Below, piece after piece: positions 34,410 to 44,356 of a DNA stretch of 64,000 bases. The notes under the pieces are model-generated. The model was not told the DNA's origin. It ran no database searches and was given only the letters and a program-made list of their open reading frames with translations. Source of the stretch: Anaerolineae bacterium (GTDB lineage Bacteria > Chloroflexota > Anaerolineae > UBA4142 > SHND01). The position numbers were made by a program, and so were the translations under genes. Where the stretch lies: NCBI GenBank assembly GCA_020851635.1, contig JADZCJ010000037.1:38177-102176 (forward strand), written 5' to 3'. How positions within the stretch are numbered: the stretch's first letter is position 1; every line of letters starts with the position of its first letter.

Positions 34410-34438
34410 GCCATTCGTTTGCGGCTATCCGCCATCCG
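34375..34438. repeat. Degenerate heptamer repeats
   Basis: Minus-strand words GGCGGAT, AACGAAT, GGCAAAA, CCGATGA, CGGACGA continue the GACRRAY-type heptamer pattern seen at 6881-6965. The terminator loop is embedded in it. Confidence 0.45.
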
Positions 34439-35419
34439 CTACTTTTTCCGTTCGATCACATACTCTGCCAGTTGGACCAGCGCCTGGCGATACTTGCTTT
34501 TGGGCAAAACATCCAATTCCCGAATCGCCTCGCCTGCCAGTGTCTGCGCCTGCAGCCGGGATGCCTCAATTTCGGGCGACACGCGGATTTCCTGGATCAC
34601 TTGTTCCAACTCTTGCGGCGTGTGCCCATTCTTGACGACCACCGAGGCAAGGGTCGGGTGCGCGGGATGTTTTTCGTAATACAACAGTGCGGGCAGCGTA
34701 ATCACTCCCTGCCGCAGATCATTCCCGACCGGTTTGCCCAGATCGTTCTGTGTGCCCACAAAATCCAGCACATCGTCAATAATCTGGAACGCCGAACCCA
34801 ATTTGCGCCCGTACATGCCCAGCGCGTCCACGTGGCGTTGTGGCGCATCACCCAGCACGGCGGCGGAACGCATCGCGCCCTCAAAGAGCGAAGCCGTCTT
34901 GGCGTAAATTCGGTTAAAATACTCGTCACGGTTCGTGGACGCGCCAGACCCCATATAGTCCTGCTTGATTTCCCCTTCCACAATCACCATCACGGTATCC
35001 GCAAAAATCCCCAATACCTGGGTGTTGCCCACATCCGCCGCGATTTTTGCCGCTTTTGCCCAGACATAATCGCCCGCCAGCACCGTGGACTTGCTGTCCC
35101 ACTTGGAATTGATTGTCGCGGACCCGCGCCGCGTGCTCGCCGCATCAATCAAATCATCATGAATCAAGGTTGCCAGATGCAGCAGTTCCACCGAAGTGGC
35201 AAGCCGCAGTAAATGTTTGTCGTTTTTGGGGTACATGCGCCCCGCCAGCAGCGTGACCGCAGGACGCATTCGTTTGCCGCCGCTCTCGATCACCGACTCG
35301 ATGACCAGCGCCAGCGGACCAAATTCGGCGCGCGCCGCCTCGCGCAGCTGCGCTTCAACCGTGACAAGGTCCGCCTCGACCGGTTTCAAAATCTCTTTTA
35401 GTTCCACATTAACCTTCAC
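34439..35419 (-). CDS. Polyprenyl synthetase (trans-isoprenyl diphosphate synthase)
   Basis: 326 aa, standard length. ESGGKRMRP near residue 47, the first Asp-rich motif LIHDDLIDAASTRRG near 87 and the second, FQIIDDVLDFVG, near 210. GKPVGNDLRQGVITLPALL follows as expected. It condenses isopentenyl diphosphate onto an allylic primer in the cytoplasm to make a long-chain diphosphate. The chain length cannot be read off by eye; the product could be a quinone side chain or an undecaprenyl-like carrier. It sits between TatD (33 bp upstream) and GT2, and ends at a terminator. Confidence 0.92.
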   Translation of the reverse strand: MKVNVELKEILKPVEADLVTVEAQLREAARAEFGPLALVIESVIESGGKRMRPAVTLLAGRMYPKNDKHLLRLATSVELLHLATLIHDDLIDAASTRRGSATINSKWDSKSTVLAGDYVWAKAAKIAADVGNTQVLGIFADTVMVIVEGEIKQDYMGSGASTNRDEYFNRIYAKTASLFEGAMRSAAVLGDAPQRHVDALGMYGRKLGSAFQIIDDVLDFVGTQNDLGKPVGNDLRQGVITLPALLYYEKHPAHPTLASVVVKNGHTPQELEQVIQEIRVSPEIEASRLQAQTLAGEAIRELDVLPKSKYRQALVQLAEYVIERKK

Positions 35420-35452
35420 CTTTTCGACGACGACTACAAGAACCGGGAACCC

Positions 35453-36229
35453 TTAGATTCCCGACGCAATTCCAAAGAGTGTTTGGGCGTTTATTGTTGT
35501 CTGCGTCGCAACTTGCTCGCTGCTCAAACCTTTCAGTTCGGCAATCCGTTCCGACACCCGGATTACGCGCGCCGGTTCATTTCGTTTCCCCCGAAAGGGA
35601 TGCGGTGCAAGATAGGGAGAGTCCGTTTCGACCAACAGTTTTTCCAGCGGCAGCGCGCGAATCAACTCGGGCGCCTGCCTGTTGTTCTTGAAAGTAATCG
35701 GTCCGCCAAACGAAACCATGAATCCCAAATCGAATGCCTTGAATGCCATTGCGGCATCACCCGAAAACGCATGTAGGACCCCGCGCACTCTTGGATTGCG
35801 TTTTCGTTCGAGCGTAGCCATGATCGCGGCGTGCGCATCACGATCGTGAATCGCTATCGGCAAATCCAATTCCGCTGCCACTTCCAATTGTTTTTCGAAC
35901 CAGTTTTGCTGCAAACCTGTCGTCGTCTTGTCCCAGTAATAATCCAGCCCAATCTCGCCAATCGCCACGACCGCATCGTGCTCTGCCAATTCGCGCAAAA
36001 TGTCCAAGTCTCCGGACCCCGCCTCGCGCACACTCTCGGGATGAATTCCCACCGCCGCGTATACTCCTGTATACCGTTCCGCCAGCGCAATCGCCGCGCG
36101 GCTCGATGCCACATCCGTCGCCAGCGTCAATATCTGCGATACCCCCGCATCTCTCGCCCGCTGAATCACCTCGTCGCGATCAACGTCAAACTGTTCGGCT
36201 GTTAAATGACAATGCGAATCAAAATACAT
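35453..36229 (-). CDS. TatD-family metal-dependent hydrolase (DNase-like)
   Basis: 258 aa. FDSHCHL gives the N-terminal HxH-type metal site, IGEIGLDYYWD the bridging Glu, LPIAIHDRDAH and VLHAFSGD the later histidines, and LLVETDSPYLAPHPFRGKRNEP the conserved Asp and TatD signature. TatD proteins are 3'-5' deoxyribonucleases of the amidohydrolase fold. This one has all visible metal ligands, though the usual IHxR segment reads IHDR. It shares the minus-strand run with polyprenyl synthetase. Confidence 0.92.
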   Translation of the reverse strand: MYFDSHCHLTAEQFDVDRDEVIQRARDAGVSQILTLATDVASSRAAIALAERYTGVYAAVGIHPESVREAGSGDLDILRELAEHDAVVAIGEIGLDYYWDKTTTGLQQNWFEKQLEVAAELDLPIAIHDRDAHAAIMATLERKRNPRVRGVLHAFSGDAAMAFKAFDLGFMVSFGGPITFKNNRQAPELIRALPLEKLLVETDSPYLAPHPFRGKRNEPARVIRVSERIAELKGLSSEQVATQTTINAQTLFGIASGI

Positions 36230-36291
36230 CGGTGCTGTTCGCCTATCGCAAATCGCCGCTTGCCCGTTGCGCTAATCTCCCGTCCTCGCCC

Positions 36292-37716
36292 TCACCCCAG
36301 CCCTGCCAACTTTAGTCCTTCCTGCAAAATCGCTTGCACCTTGTCGCCGTGGGTAGTTTCGGTATAGACCCGAATGATCGGCTCGGTGCCCGAGAATCGA
36401 ATCAGCATCCACCCGCCATCTTGCATCTCGTAGCGGAATCCGTCGAGTGTATTGATGCTCAGCACCTTGATTCCCGCCAACTGTGACGGCTTTTCGCTCG
36501 CGATTCTTGCCCGCACCTCGGCGTTGCGCTCCGGCGGAAACGGAGTATCAATGCGGTCGTAATAATGTGCGCCCATGATGCTGAACAGATGGTCAATCAA
36601 CTGCGTCGGCGTTTTGCCCAGTTTCATCATCAAGTCGAGCAAAAAGAGCGAGCACAGGATCCCGTCACGTTCGGGCATATGCCCGCGCACGGCAAACCCG
36701 CCCGATTCTTCGCCGCCGATCATGGCGTCCACTTCGAGCATTTTCGGCGCAATATATTTGAACCCGACCCCGGTCTCATAGACAGGCACGTCATACAGCT
36801 TGCCCAGCTTGTTCAACATCGAGGTCGTTGAAATCGTCTTGACGATGGGGCCGCGCCAGCCGCGCACTTCTAGTAAATAATACGCCAGCAGCGCAAACAC
36901 CTCGAGCTGATTCACAAAACGCCCGTTTTCCGCCACAAAGCCCACGCGGTCGGCGTCCCCATCCGTCAAACACCCCGCGTCCGCGCCCACAGCAGGCACC
37001 GTTTCCTGTAATCGCGCCGTGTTTGGCGGAATCGGTTCGGGGCGCTTCATGTCGGGAAAAATCGGATTGCGCCCGCTGTGAATCTCGGTGACGCTCGTCG
37101 CGCCGCCGTCCAGTATTCGTTTTAACCAGCCGCTGCCCACGCCCCACATCGGGTCATGCACCACTTTCAAGCCCGCCCGCTTGATGGGTTCCACATCCAC
37201 CATATCTACAAGGTGCGTCAAATAGGCGGTGCTTGCATCAAACTTTTTGATCAACCCTTGCTTGAATGCCGCATCACTCGCCAGCCGTTTAGCGCCCTCA
37301 CCGCTCGGCGGAATTGCCGCCTCGATTTCGAGCAGCACCTTCGGGTCCACCGCGCCGGCAAATTCATTACGCACCTTGAACCCGTTGTCCGAGCCCGGAT
37401 TGTGGGACGCCGTTATGTTGATGGCGCCCGCCGTCTTGTTCGCCAAGATCGCATACGAGATCACGGGTGTGGGCGTACCGGTTTCAGCCAACCAAACCGG
37501 AATCCCATTCCCCGCCAGCACCTCAGCCGCCGCCAGCGCAAACCGCTCCGAGCCAAAACGGTTGTCATAGCCGATGACCATGCCGCGTTCCGACGCGCCG
37601 TGCTTTAAAAAATAATGCGCCGTCCCCTGCGCCGCGCGTCGTACATTCTCGAACGTATAATCTTCGGCGATCACGCCGCGCCAACCGTCGGTCCCAAACT
37701 TTATCTCTTGAGCCAT
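36292..37716 (-). CDS. Phosphoglucomutase/phosphomannomutase
   Basis: 474 aa. [16 protein letters not shown] at the N-terminus, the phosphoserine loop [15 protein letters not shown] near residue 100, the Mg loop [11 protein letters not shown] near 240, the sugar-binding GGEESGGF near 325, and the phosphate-binding [14 protein letters not shown] near the C-terminus. It interconverts hexose-1- and -6-phosphates. Next to gmd, a phosphomannomutase role feeding GDP-mannose is likely, but glucose specificity cannot be excluded. Confidence 0.93.
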   Translation of the reverse strand: MAQEIKFGTDGWRGVIAEDYTFENVRRAAQGTAHYFLKHGASERGMVIGYDNRFGSERFALAAAEVLAGNGIPVWLAETGTPTPVISYAILANKTAGAINITASHNPGSDNGFKVRNEFAGAVDPKVLLEIEAAIPPSGEGAKRLASDAAFKQGLIKKFDASTAYLTHLVDMVDVEPIKRAGLKVVHDPMWGVGSGWLKRILDGGATSVTEIHSGRNPIFPDMKRPEPIPPNTARLQETVPAVGADAGCLTDGDADRVGFVAENGRFVNQLEVFALLAYYLLEVRGWRGPIVKTISTTSMLNKLGKLYDVPVYETGVGFKYIAPKMLEVDAMIGGEESGGFAVRGHMPERDGILCSLFLLDLMMKLGKTPTQLIDHLFSIMGAHYYDRIDTPFPPERNAEVRARIASEKPSQLAGIKVLSINTLDGFRYEMQDGGWMLIRFSGTEPIIRVYTETTHGDKVQAILQEGLKLAGLG

Positions 37717-37789
37717 TGACTGCTCGTTTCCCCGTTTCCCGTTTTGTCGATGCTCCTGTCTGCCAACAGGTCTCCGGCGCCAAACCGGA

Positions 37790-38770
37790 TCACAAACTAT
37801 GCGCCTTTTTCAACGCCGCCAAATCCGCCTCGACCATGATCTGGATCATTTGTTCAAAAGTCACGGTGGGTTGCCAGCCCAATTTGGCGCGCGCTTTGGT
37901 CGAGTCTCCCAGCAAGTGGTCCACTTCGGCGGGACGCAGGTCTGTCGGGTTGTTTTCAATCACATAGCGCGTATAGTCCAAATCCACGCACTCGAATGCA
38001 ATCCGGCACAAGTCACGCACCGAATGTTCCTTGCCCGTCGCAATCACATAATCATCCGGCGCGTCCTGCTGCAGCATCAACCACTGCGCGCGCACATAAT
38101 CCGGCGCAAAGCCCCAATCGCGCTTTGCTTCCAGGTTGCCGAGTTTCAATTCGTTCGCCAGACCCAGCGCAATCCGCGCGGCGGCGTGCGTAACTTTGTG
38201 TGTCACAAATTCAAGCCCGCGACGGGGACCCTCATGGTTAAACAAAATACCCGAGCAGGCATAAAGATTATACGATTCGCGATAGTTGACCGTAATCCAG
38301 TGCCCATACACTTTGGCGACCCCATAGGGAGAACGGGGAAAGAACGGCGTCCGTTCGGTCTGCGGCACCTGCTGCACCTTGCCAAACATTTCCGAAGACG
38401 ACGCCTGGTAAAAACGAATTGCCGGGTCCACAATCCGCACGGCATCCAACATGCGCGTCACCCCAAGCGCCGTCACCTCGCCCGTCAGCACGGGTTGTTT
38501 GAACGACGTCGGCACAAAACTCTGCGCCGCCAAGTTATAGACTTCGGTCGGACGATATTCGCGCAGCACATCAATCAACGAGATTTCATCCAACAAATCG
38601 GCTTGCGCAATCGTGATCTTGTCTTGAATGTGCGCGATGCGTTCAAAGTTGATTGTGCTGGTGCGTCGGACCAATCCGACCACCTCGTACCCTTTCTCTA
38701 GCAAAAAATCGGCGAGATACGAGCCATCCATCCCCGTGATTCCCGAAATCGCCACAACTTTTCGAGCCAT
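37790..38770 (-). CDS. gmd: GDP-mannose 4,6-dehydratase
   Basis: 326 aa. The NAD(P)-binding loop is [23 protein letters not shown]. The catalytic residues lie in SSSEMFGKV and the YxxxK of [12 protein letters not shown], with [16 protein letters not shown] for substrate binding and [21 protein letters not shown] at the C-terminus. It converts GDP-mannose to GDP-4-keto-6-deoxymannose. The gene upstream encodes the expected next-step reductase. It is in a minus-strand run with phosphohexomutase, TatD, polyprenyl synthetase and GT2. Confidence 0.95.
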   Translation of the reverse strand: MARKVVAISGITGMDGSYLADFLLEKGYEVVGLVRRTSTINFERIAHIQDKITIAQADLLDEISLIDVLREYRPTEVYNLAAQSFVPTSFKQPVLTGEVTALGVTRMLDAVRIVDPAIRFYQASSSEMFGKVQQVPQTERTPFFPRSPYGVAKVYGHWITVNYRESYNLYACSGILFNHEGPRRGLEFVTHKVTHAAARIALGLANELKLGNLEAKRDWGFAPDYVRAQWLMLQQDAPDDYVIATGKEHSVRDLCRIAFECVDLDYTRYVIENNPTDLRPAEVDHLLGDSTKARAKLGWQPTVTFEQMIQIMVEADLAALKKAHSL

Positions 38771-38899
38771 ACTGCTTTCTTTTTCCCTTTACTTGGATTC
38801 TGCCAAATCTTGAACTCGGCCCAACTCAATACGCCTATCCCCTAGCTCCCTATTTCCCCATTTGCGCCGGGTCGAACATCTTCCATTGTCCATTCTTTT

Positions 38900-39868
38900 C
38901 TATCTGCTCTCCGCCAACCGTGTCCGCCAGTAATCCAGCGTGTCCGCCAGCGTCTGCTCGATGGGAATCTCCGGCGCCCAGTCCGTCGCGCGATTGAACT
39001 TGGTCGCATCACAATACGACACGGGCGTGTCCGAAGGACGCATCCGCTGGGGGTCAAACTCTACCTCAAACGGCACGCGCGCCAAACGCCGGTACGTTTC
39101 CACCAACTCCTTGATTGCGCGCGGCTTGCCCGAACCGATATTATAAACTTCTCCGGCAGTCCCCCGCTCCAGCGCCAGCACATAGCCGCGCACCATATCG
39201 CGCACATCCGTAAAATCGCGCTGTGCGTCCAAATTGCCGACGCACAATTTTGGTTCGTGCAGCCCCATTTCCATCTCTGCCACCTGCTTGGCAAAATTCG
39301 CCGCCACAAACCGCTCGTTCTGGCGCGGACCGATATGGTTGAACGGGCGCACCCGCACAATATGCATCCGGTGGCTGATAAAATACTGCAGCCCCATATA
39401 ATCCTGCGTGATTTTGCTCACGCCATATGGACTATCGGGACGCAGCGGCGTATTCTCATTCAACGGCAAATCGGCAGGCGTCACCCGCCCATACTCTTCC
39501 TGAGATGCCACAATCAGAATTCGCGCGCTCGAATGATTCAGCAAAGCCGCATGAAGCAGATTCGCTTGCGCGCGAATATTGTTTTCCAGCGTCGCCCAGG
39601 GGTCCTGCCAGGAAATCGGCACGAACGCTTGCGCGGCAAGATGATAGATCTGGTCGGGAGAAACCTTGGAAACGAGATTGGCTGTAAAGCGCGGGTCAGT
39701 CAGGTCGCCGCGTACAAGCTTGATCTGGGCGTTCTCATCATGTTGCGTTTCATTGGCTTGCGAAACACCCCACACTTCCAGGTCGGACTGCGCCTTTTTC
39801 TGCGCCAATAAAAAATCGGCGAGAAAACTGCCCGCAAAACCGGAAACGCCTGTGATCAGTACTCGCAC
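38900..39868 (-). CDS. NAD-dependent epimerase/reductase, likely GDP-4-keto-6-deoxy-D-mannose reductase
   Basis: 322 aa if it starts at the GTG at 39868, directly before RVLITGVSGFAGSFLADFLL; an ATG-started frame to 39931 adds 21 residues unlike the family. SPYGVSKITQDYMGLQYF carries the YxxxK, and RPFNHIGPRQNERFVAANFA is typical of Rmd/GMER-type SDR enzymes. C-terminal DPQRMRPSDTPVSYCDATKF fits nucleotide-sugar binding. With Gmd it should yield GDP-D-rhamnose; GDP-6-deoxy-talose is the alternative product. It is the first gene of the sugar block. Confidence 0.85.
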   Translation of the reverse strand: MRVLITGVSGFAGSFLADFLLAQKKAQSDLEVWGVSQANETQHDENAQIKLVRGDLTDPRFTANLVSKVSPDQIYHLAAQAFVPISWQDPWATLENNIRAQANLLHAALLNHSSARILIVASQEEYGRVTPADLPLNENTPLRPDSPYGVSKITQDYMGLQYFISHRMHIVRVRPFNHIGPRQNERFVAANFAKQVAEMEMGLHEPKLCVGNLDAQRDFTDVRDMVRGYVLALERGTAGEVYNIGSGKPRAIKELVETYRRLARVPFEVEFDPQRMRPSDTPVSYCDATKFNRATDWAPEIPIEQTLADTLDYWRTRLAESR

Positions 39869-39946
39869 GCTAAAAAAACCCCACTTTTCGGCATTATAGC
39901 ACGCGCGGGATTCGATTGCAACATCTTTCACAAATGAAATTCATCG

Positions 39947-39975
39947 TTGACATCTATCTCTGCGCAAGGTAAAGT
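39947..39975 (+). promoter_or_regulatory. Probable promoter of the solute-binding protein gene
   Basis: TTGACA (39947-39952), 17-bp spacer, TAAAGT (39970-39975). The distance to the ATG at 40061 leaves an approximately 80-nt leader. The -10 matches the consensus at four of six positions. Confidence 0.5.
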
Positions 39976-40060
39976 TATCATACGGATTTTTTATTGATTT
40001 AGTTTGGCTCTGCCGCTAGCATACGGTCGCGCAAAAAAATATTTGAAAGGAGCAAGCAGC

Positions 40061-41614
40061 ATGAAACGCCTTGTGCTATTCGCCCTGACTCTGGTGTCCT
40101 TGATTTCGGTCGGACAATGGGTCAGCCCCAAGCAGCTGTATGCGGAACCGAATGCCGCCTCTTTGGTTTATGGTATGCAAAGCTGGGAAGAGCCCAAGAG
40201 TCTAGACCCCTTGGCATTTGGTTATGCCGATGCCCCTCTCTTGATCGAGATGCAAATCCACGAGGGCTTGGCGCGCTGGGACGCCAACGGGAATCCCATT
40301 CCAGCCATCGCTTCTTCTTGGAACGCCAAAAACGCAAAGGTTTGGATTTTTAATCTACGACAGGATGTCTATTTTCACAACGGGCGTCAAGTCAAAGCGC
40401 AAGATTTCGCCTATTCGTGGGGACGCTTTAGTAACTGCGCCAAGTGCGCGACCAATTGGACGACGGACTTGATTCAATCTGTTGTGGCAGTTAACGATTT
40501 CAAGCTCAAGGTGCGCCTGAAATACCCCTATGCCGCCTTTCCAAAGATTCTGCCATTACCCTCATTTTCCGTAATCCCACAAGAGGCAGTGGCAAACCTG
40601 AAAAAGAATCCTGTGGGCGCGGGACCCTTCAAGTTTCAAGCTTGGGACAAACACAATTTCATTCAATTGACCCGGTACCGCAAATATTATGGGACCAAAG
40701 CGTCGCTCAAAAAACTAAAGTTTCAATTCTTTCCAGATATTGACGCCGAGTATACCTCGTTCACAAATGGAACACTTGATATAAGTGAAGTTCCGGCGAG
40801 CGCATGGTCTGTCGTCAAGACAGACCCGAACATTCTCGGTCCTCACATAATTGGCACACAGTACATGTATCTGGATACCACCGCCTATGCCACTGCCAAC
40901 CTCCGCTGTGCCCTTCAACGGTCGGTTGACCCGAACGCAATAATTGGCGCAATTTCATGGAATTATAATCCAGCACCTCTCGCATCGGGTATGGTGACGC
41001 CGGGAATGGGTAGTTTTAACGATTCTGACATTTCGGCAGTTTATGATCCAACCGCCGCGCTCAGTCTGCTCGCAACCGAAGGTTGGACAGATACCGACAG
41101 CGATGGGATTTTGGATGACGGCGCGGGTCAAAAGTTATCCGCAACCATTCAACATTCGACGTTTGTTGGCAGTCCCAGCTATATCGCTGCCCATGTTATC
41201 GGCAATGCCCTGACGGATATCGGCGGAATGGGTGTTGGGTTTCAAGTGAGTTATGTCACGTCTCCTGCCCTTGGGACAGTGTATCACTCGGGGTGGGTTT
41301 CTGACTATCCTGATCCGAACAATGATCTGTATCCCTGGCTGCATCCGAGCGGCATGCTTAACTTTAGGTCACACTATAACAACCCCACTGTGACGACGAA
41401 TCTCGATTCGGCAAGCACGACTCTTGATGAGAACACGCGGAATACCCTGTTGCACGATGCGGAAGAAATCGCCATTGAAACAGATTGCGTATATTCTCCG
41501 ACCTACCGCGTAACCCAGACTCCACGCATCAAAAAAGCCGCCGTATTGGGATTGACAAACATCTCTAGCATGGGACACGCGGCATATTTGAATTCTGTTT
41601 CACTTGCGCCGTGA
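40061..41614 (+). CDS. Peptide/nickel-type ABC transporter solute-binding protein (orphan)
   Basis: 517 aa from the ATG at 40061, with GAAAGGAG 9 nt upstream. It has a cleavable signal peptide (ends near LYAEPNA) and no lipobox, unlike the other binding proteins here. SBP_bac_5 hallmarks are EEPKSLDPLAFGYAD, EGLARWDANGNPIPAIASSW, NPVGAGPFKFQAW and YPDPNNDLYPWL. It lacks adjacent permease genes. A TDTDSDGILDDGAG insert near residue 350 matches a thrombospondin type-3-like calcium loop. The base composition around 39.9-42.2 kb seems less GC-rich than the neighbours, which may indicate acquisition. The ligand is unknown. Confidence 0.85.
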   Translation: MKRLVLFALTLVSLISVGQWVSPKQLYAEPNAASLVYGMQSWEEPKSLDPLAFGYADAPLLIEMQIHEGLARWDANGNPIPAIASSWNAKNAKVWIFNLRQDVYFHNGRQVKAQDFAYSWGRFSNCAKCATNWTTDLIQSVVAVNDFKLKVRLKYPYAAFPKILPLPSFSVIPQEAVANLKKNPVGAGPFKFQAWDKHNFIQLTRYRKYYGTKASLKKLKFQFFPDIDAEYTSFTNGTLDISEVPASAWSVVKTDPNILGPHIIGTQYMYLDTTAYATANLRCALQRSVDPNAIIGAISWNYNPAPLASGMVTPGMGSFNDSDISAVYDPTAALSLLATEGWTDTDSDGILDDGAGQKLSATIQHSTFVGSPSYIAAHVIGNALTDIGGMGVGFQVSYVTSPALGTVYHSGWVSDYPDPNNDLYPWLHPSGMLNFRSHYNNPTVTTNLDSASTTLDENTRNTLLHDAEEIAIETDCVYSPTYRVTQTPRIKKAAVLGLTNISSMGHAAYLNSVSLAP

Positions 41615-41691
41615 CCATAAAGAGAAAACTCAAAACAAACAAGTTTCGGCGCACAAGCACAATTCAACAAGATACCAACGAGGAGACAGAT

Positions 41692-42141
41692 ATGCGTGTT
41701 GTTGTATGGCTAATGAGTTTGATTGTTTGCGCGCTGCTGTTTGCCGCGTGCGGTCCCGGCGCGACTTTGCCCACCCAGCCAGCGACCCAAAAACCGATAG
41801 AGGTCCGGGTTACGATGAACGAGTTCAAAATCGAGCCAGCCATGACAAATTTCAAGGTGGGGGTGCCTTATCGTTTTATGGTGACCAACAAAGGCACAGT
41901 GAATCATGACTTTACGATTTCGCCGCCTGTAATGCAGCACGGCGGGATGGCAATGTCAACAGAGGACGCACACGAAAACGCGCTCGCCGTGATTGATGCG
42001 AATGACATGCCGCCGGGCGCGACGAAAACAGTTGACCTCACCTTTACCAAGTCGTATTCGCCGGCTGAACTCGAAGCCGCCTGTCATACGCCCGGACATT
42101 ACGAATCAGGCATGCATGTGCCGCTCACCGTCACCCAATAA
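41692..42141 (+). CDS. Cupredoxin-domain lipoprotein
   Basis: 149 aa from the ATG at 41692, with CGAGGAG upstream; a longer reading from 41611 lacks a ribosome binding site. The lipobox LLFAAC puts the lipidated cysteine at residue 20. A plastocyanin-like domain follows with type-1 copper ligands VNHDF (His) and CHTPGHYESGM (Cys, His, Met), in the usual order and spacing. It is likely an electron carrier or copper-binding protein attached to the outer face of the membrane. It starts 78 bp after the preceding solute-binding protein and may be co-transcribed with it. Confidence 0.85.
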   Translation: MRVVVWLMSLIVCALLFAACGPGATLPTQPATQKPIEVRVTMNEFKIEPAMTNFKVGVPYRFMVTNKGTVNHDFTISPPVMQHGGMAMSTEDAHENALAVIDANDMPPGATKTVDLTFTKSYSPAELEAACHTPGHYESGMHVPLTVTQ

Positions 42142-42250
42142 CAACCCGCATCACGACTCTATCACGCCGCGCGACCAAGTCGCGCGGCGTGGAATTTGGA
42201 GACGGTCAGCAGCGCCCAATCACCGTAAAAGATAGTCCCGACGAGTGAGT

Positions 42251-42297
42251 GAGCAACAAGGACGCCCACGCAGTTTGCGTGGGCGTCCTTGTTGCTC
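42251..42297. terminator. Perfect 22-bp hairpin between convergent genes
   Basis: A 22-bp perfect inverted repeat (arms 42251-42272 and 42276-42297) with a 3-nt loop GTT. It starts GAGCAACAAGG and ends CCTTGTTGCTC. It lies about 110 bp after the cupredoxin stop and just before the murA stop. It lacks a T-run and could act as a bidirectional terminator or be a small mobile repeat. Confidence 0.7.
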
Positions 42298-42300
42298 GTC

Positions 42301-43644
42301 TCATACCCCAGCCAACATCGGCTCACTCCGCTCCACCTTTTCAATCCGCAAACTCATCGCTGCCAAACGCGGCACAATATCCCCATAGCCGCGTTCGAGG
42401 AATGGAATCCCGTTCACCAGCGTCTCGCCCGGCGCAATCGCCGCTGCAATGACGTATGCCAGCCCCGCGCGCAGGTCGGGAATCGTAATTTCGTCCGCAT
42501 CGTGAAACGGCGTCGGACCCATGATGATGGCGCTGTGCTCGTGCCCCTGGTCCAGGTAGCGGCAGGGCACACTGCCCAGGCATTGGCTCGTCAATTGCGT
42601 TTTTGCGCCCAACTTGTTCAACGCCTTTAAATAGCCAAACCGCTTTTCATACACCGTCTCGTGAATCACCGAAATCCCGTCCGCTTGCGTCAAAAGCACC
42701 GCAAAGGGCTGCTGCCAGTCCGTCGAAAAACCCGGATACACATCCGTCTCGATCATGGTCGGGCGAATCGGTCCCTTGCGAAAGAACCGAATACTCTCTA
42801 CACCAAGCAGTTCAATGCCTCCGCCCACCAGCTGATAATACGACAAAAAGTTGCCCAGCGTCTCCGGGCGAATCCCGTGCACCGTGATATCTCCGTCCGA
42901 CGCGCACGCCAGACACGCCCACGACGCGGCTTCGATGCGGTCACCCAATATCCGCATGTTCGTCCCGCTCAGCTCCGGCACCCCGTCAATCCGAATCTCG
43001 CGGTTCGGCGTCGTAAAAATGATCGCGCCCATCGAACGCAGCATCGTAATCAATTCAAAAATTTCCGGCTCCATCGCCGCATTCGTAATCACCGTGCGCC
43101 CTTCGGCAAGCACACCCAGATACAAACACGTTTCCGTCGCGCCCACGCTTGGATACGGCAGTTGAATCCGCGCCCCATGCAGACTCTTGTAACGACGCGC
43201 CACAAACCCATCATCCGTCTCTTCGATAATGCCCCCGAACGCGCGAATCGCTTCCAGATGAAAGTCCACCCCGCGCGTCCCGATTTTGCAACCGCCGAGC
43301 ACGGGCACAAAGACCTCGTTCCAATGATGCAGCAGCGCGCCGAGCAGCAGAATCGGAATTCGGTTGCTCCCCGAATGCGGCGTCGACACATGCGACGAGC
43401 GCATCGCGGACGGGTCAATCTGCATCGTCTCCCCGTCCCGCGTCACGACCACCCCCACCGATTCCAACATCTCGCGCGTAATGTCCGTGTCGCCTATCGG
43501 CGGCACATTCGTCAGCGTCGTCCGTTTCTCGCTCAACAATGCCGCCACCATCGCCTTGGTCGCAAAATTCTTGGCTCCCAGCGTCTTGATTTCCCCGCGC
43601 ACGGGATGCCCGCCGCGAATCCGATATGCGATCGAGTGATTCAT
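42301..43644 (-). CDS. murA: UDP-N-acetylglucosamine 1-carboxyvinyltransferase
   Basis: 447 aa from the ATG at 43644, where GGAG sits 5 nt upstream; a longer frame to 43710 is unlikely. It adds enolpyruvate from PEP to UDP-GlcNAc in the first committed step of peptidoglycan synthesis. The IKTLGAKN loop provides the substrate Lys/Asn, GGCKIGTRGVDFHL keeps the PEP-binding Cys and Arg, DVYPGFSTDWQQPF the catalytic Asp, and DLRAGLAYVIAA the C-terminal Arg. The sequence is rather divergent and about 25 residues longer than typical MurA, so it may be a second copy (MurA2-like). The intact cysteine predicts fosfomycin sensitivity. Confidence 0.9.
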   Translation of the reverse strand: MNHSIAYRIRGGHPVRGEIKTLGAKNFATKAMVAALLSEKRTTLTNVPPIGDTDITREMLESVGVVVTRDGETMQIDPSAMRSSHVSTPHSGSNRIPILLLGALLHHWNEVFVPVLGGCKIGTRGVDFHLEAIRAFGGIIEETDDGFVARRYKSLHGARIQLPYPSVGATETCLYLGVLAEGRTVITNAAMEPEIFELITMLRSMGAIIFTTPNREIRIDGVPELSGTNMRILGDRIEAASWACLACASDGDITVHGIRPETLGNFLSYYQLVGGGIELLGVESIRFFRKGPIRPTMIETDVYPGFSTDWQQPFAVLLTQADGISVIHETVYEKRFGYLKALNKLGAKTQLTSQCLGSVPCRYLDQGHEHSAIIMGPTPFHDADEITIPDLRAGLAYVIAAAIAPGETLVNGIPFLERGYGDIVPRLAAMSLRIEKVERSEPMLAGV

Positions 43645-43797
43645 AAGACTCCAATAGACCAGATTTACAAAAATGCCCCTGACGATCTCTTGCAACATCG
43701 TGCGCCGCAATTATACAACGTCCCGCAAAACGCTGACGCTTTCCCCGCTTTTTTTGTTCCGCCAGCGACTTGACCCGGCATCATTTGTCATAAACAA

Positions 43798-43823
43798 TAC
43801 GGCGCAGGAGTTACCCTGCGCCG
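43798..43823 (-). terminator. Terminator of the lipoprotein gene
   Basis: Minus-strand CGGCGCAGG, 6-nt loop, CCTGCGCCG followed by TATTGTTTATG. It lies 15 nt after the lipoprotein stop at 43838. Confidence 0.75.
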
Positions 43824-43837
43824 CCATTTGCCTATGG

Positions 43838-44356
43838 TCAACTTGATTTCTTGGTGCCCTCGAAGCGAATAAAAAACACCTGCGTTTGGGTCGCCTGGTC
43901 TTCACGGACAGGCAGAATCAGCAAGACCGTATCGGTGTTGCCGCTCTTTTTTCCAAAGGCGCAAAAACCTCCTGCGACACCTTGCCCTGCTCCCACCTGA
44001 CAGCCGGGCTGGTCCTCGGCATTCCATCCCGCCGCCGCCATTTTTTCTTTGGTATAGAAATTGCCCACCTGTTCGGGCGTATCGGCGGTCTGGTATACAA
44101 TGAAATCAAACTTGTCGAGTTTCATATCGCTCGAATTATCCGCATTCGCCGCCTGAATGAACCCGGTAATGATAATGTTCACCAACGGCGGGATCGGAAT
44201 GTCCGCTTTCGACGCGTTCGCCAGCGGCGGCACGTCCGACCACAAACTCGAGACAGTCCCCCCTTTGCTGCCTGTCAACGACTCGACAAGCCCGCACCCC
44301 GAAACCAATACTGCGACCAGCACAAACATCCCAACCAGCAAATACCTGACTTTCAT
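43838..44356 (-). CDS. Lipoprotein of unknown function
   Basis: 172 aa from the ATG at 44356, with GGAGGTGAAT directly upstream. The lipobox VLVSGC puts the lipid cysteine at residue 21. The mature part has a short alpha/beta domain with DKFDFIVYQTADTPEQVGNFYTKEKMAAAGWNA, which looks like a small ligand-binding or regulatory fold, and a Cys pair (QPGCQVGAGQGVAGGFCAFGKK). No family was recognised. It is divergent from the dpp-type operon and ends at its own terminator. Confidence 0.7.
   Translation of the reverse strand: MKVRYLLVGMFVLVAVLVSGCGLVESLTGSKGGTVSSLWSDVPPLANASKADIPIPPLVNIIITGFIQAANADNSSDMKLDKFDFIVYQTADTPEQVGNFYTKEKMAAAGWNAEDQPGCQVGAGQGVAGGFCAFGKKSGNTDTVLLILPVREDQATQTQVFFIRFEGTKKSS

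Noticed and set aside
42251..42297. Considered as a miniature transposon (MITE)
   Set aside because: No target-site duplication is seen and the position between convergent stops fits a terminator better; it stays possible if copies exist elsewhere.
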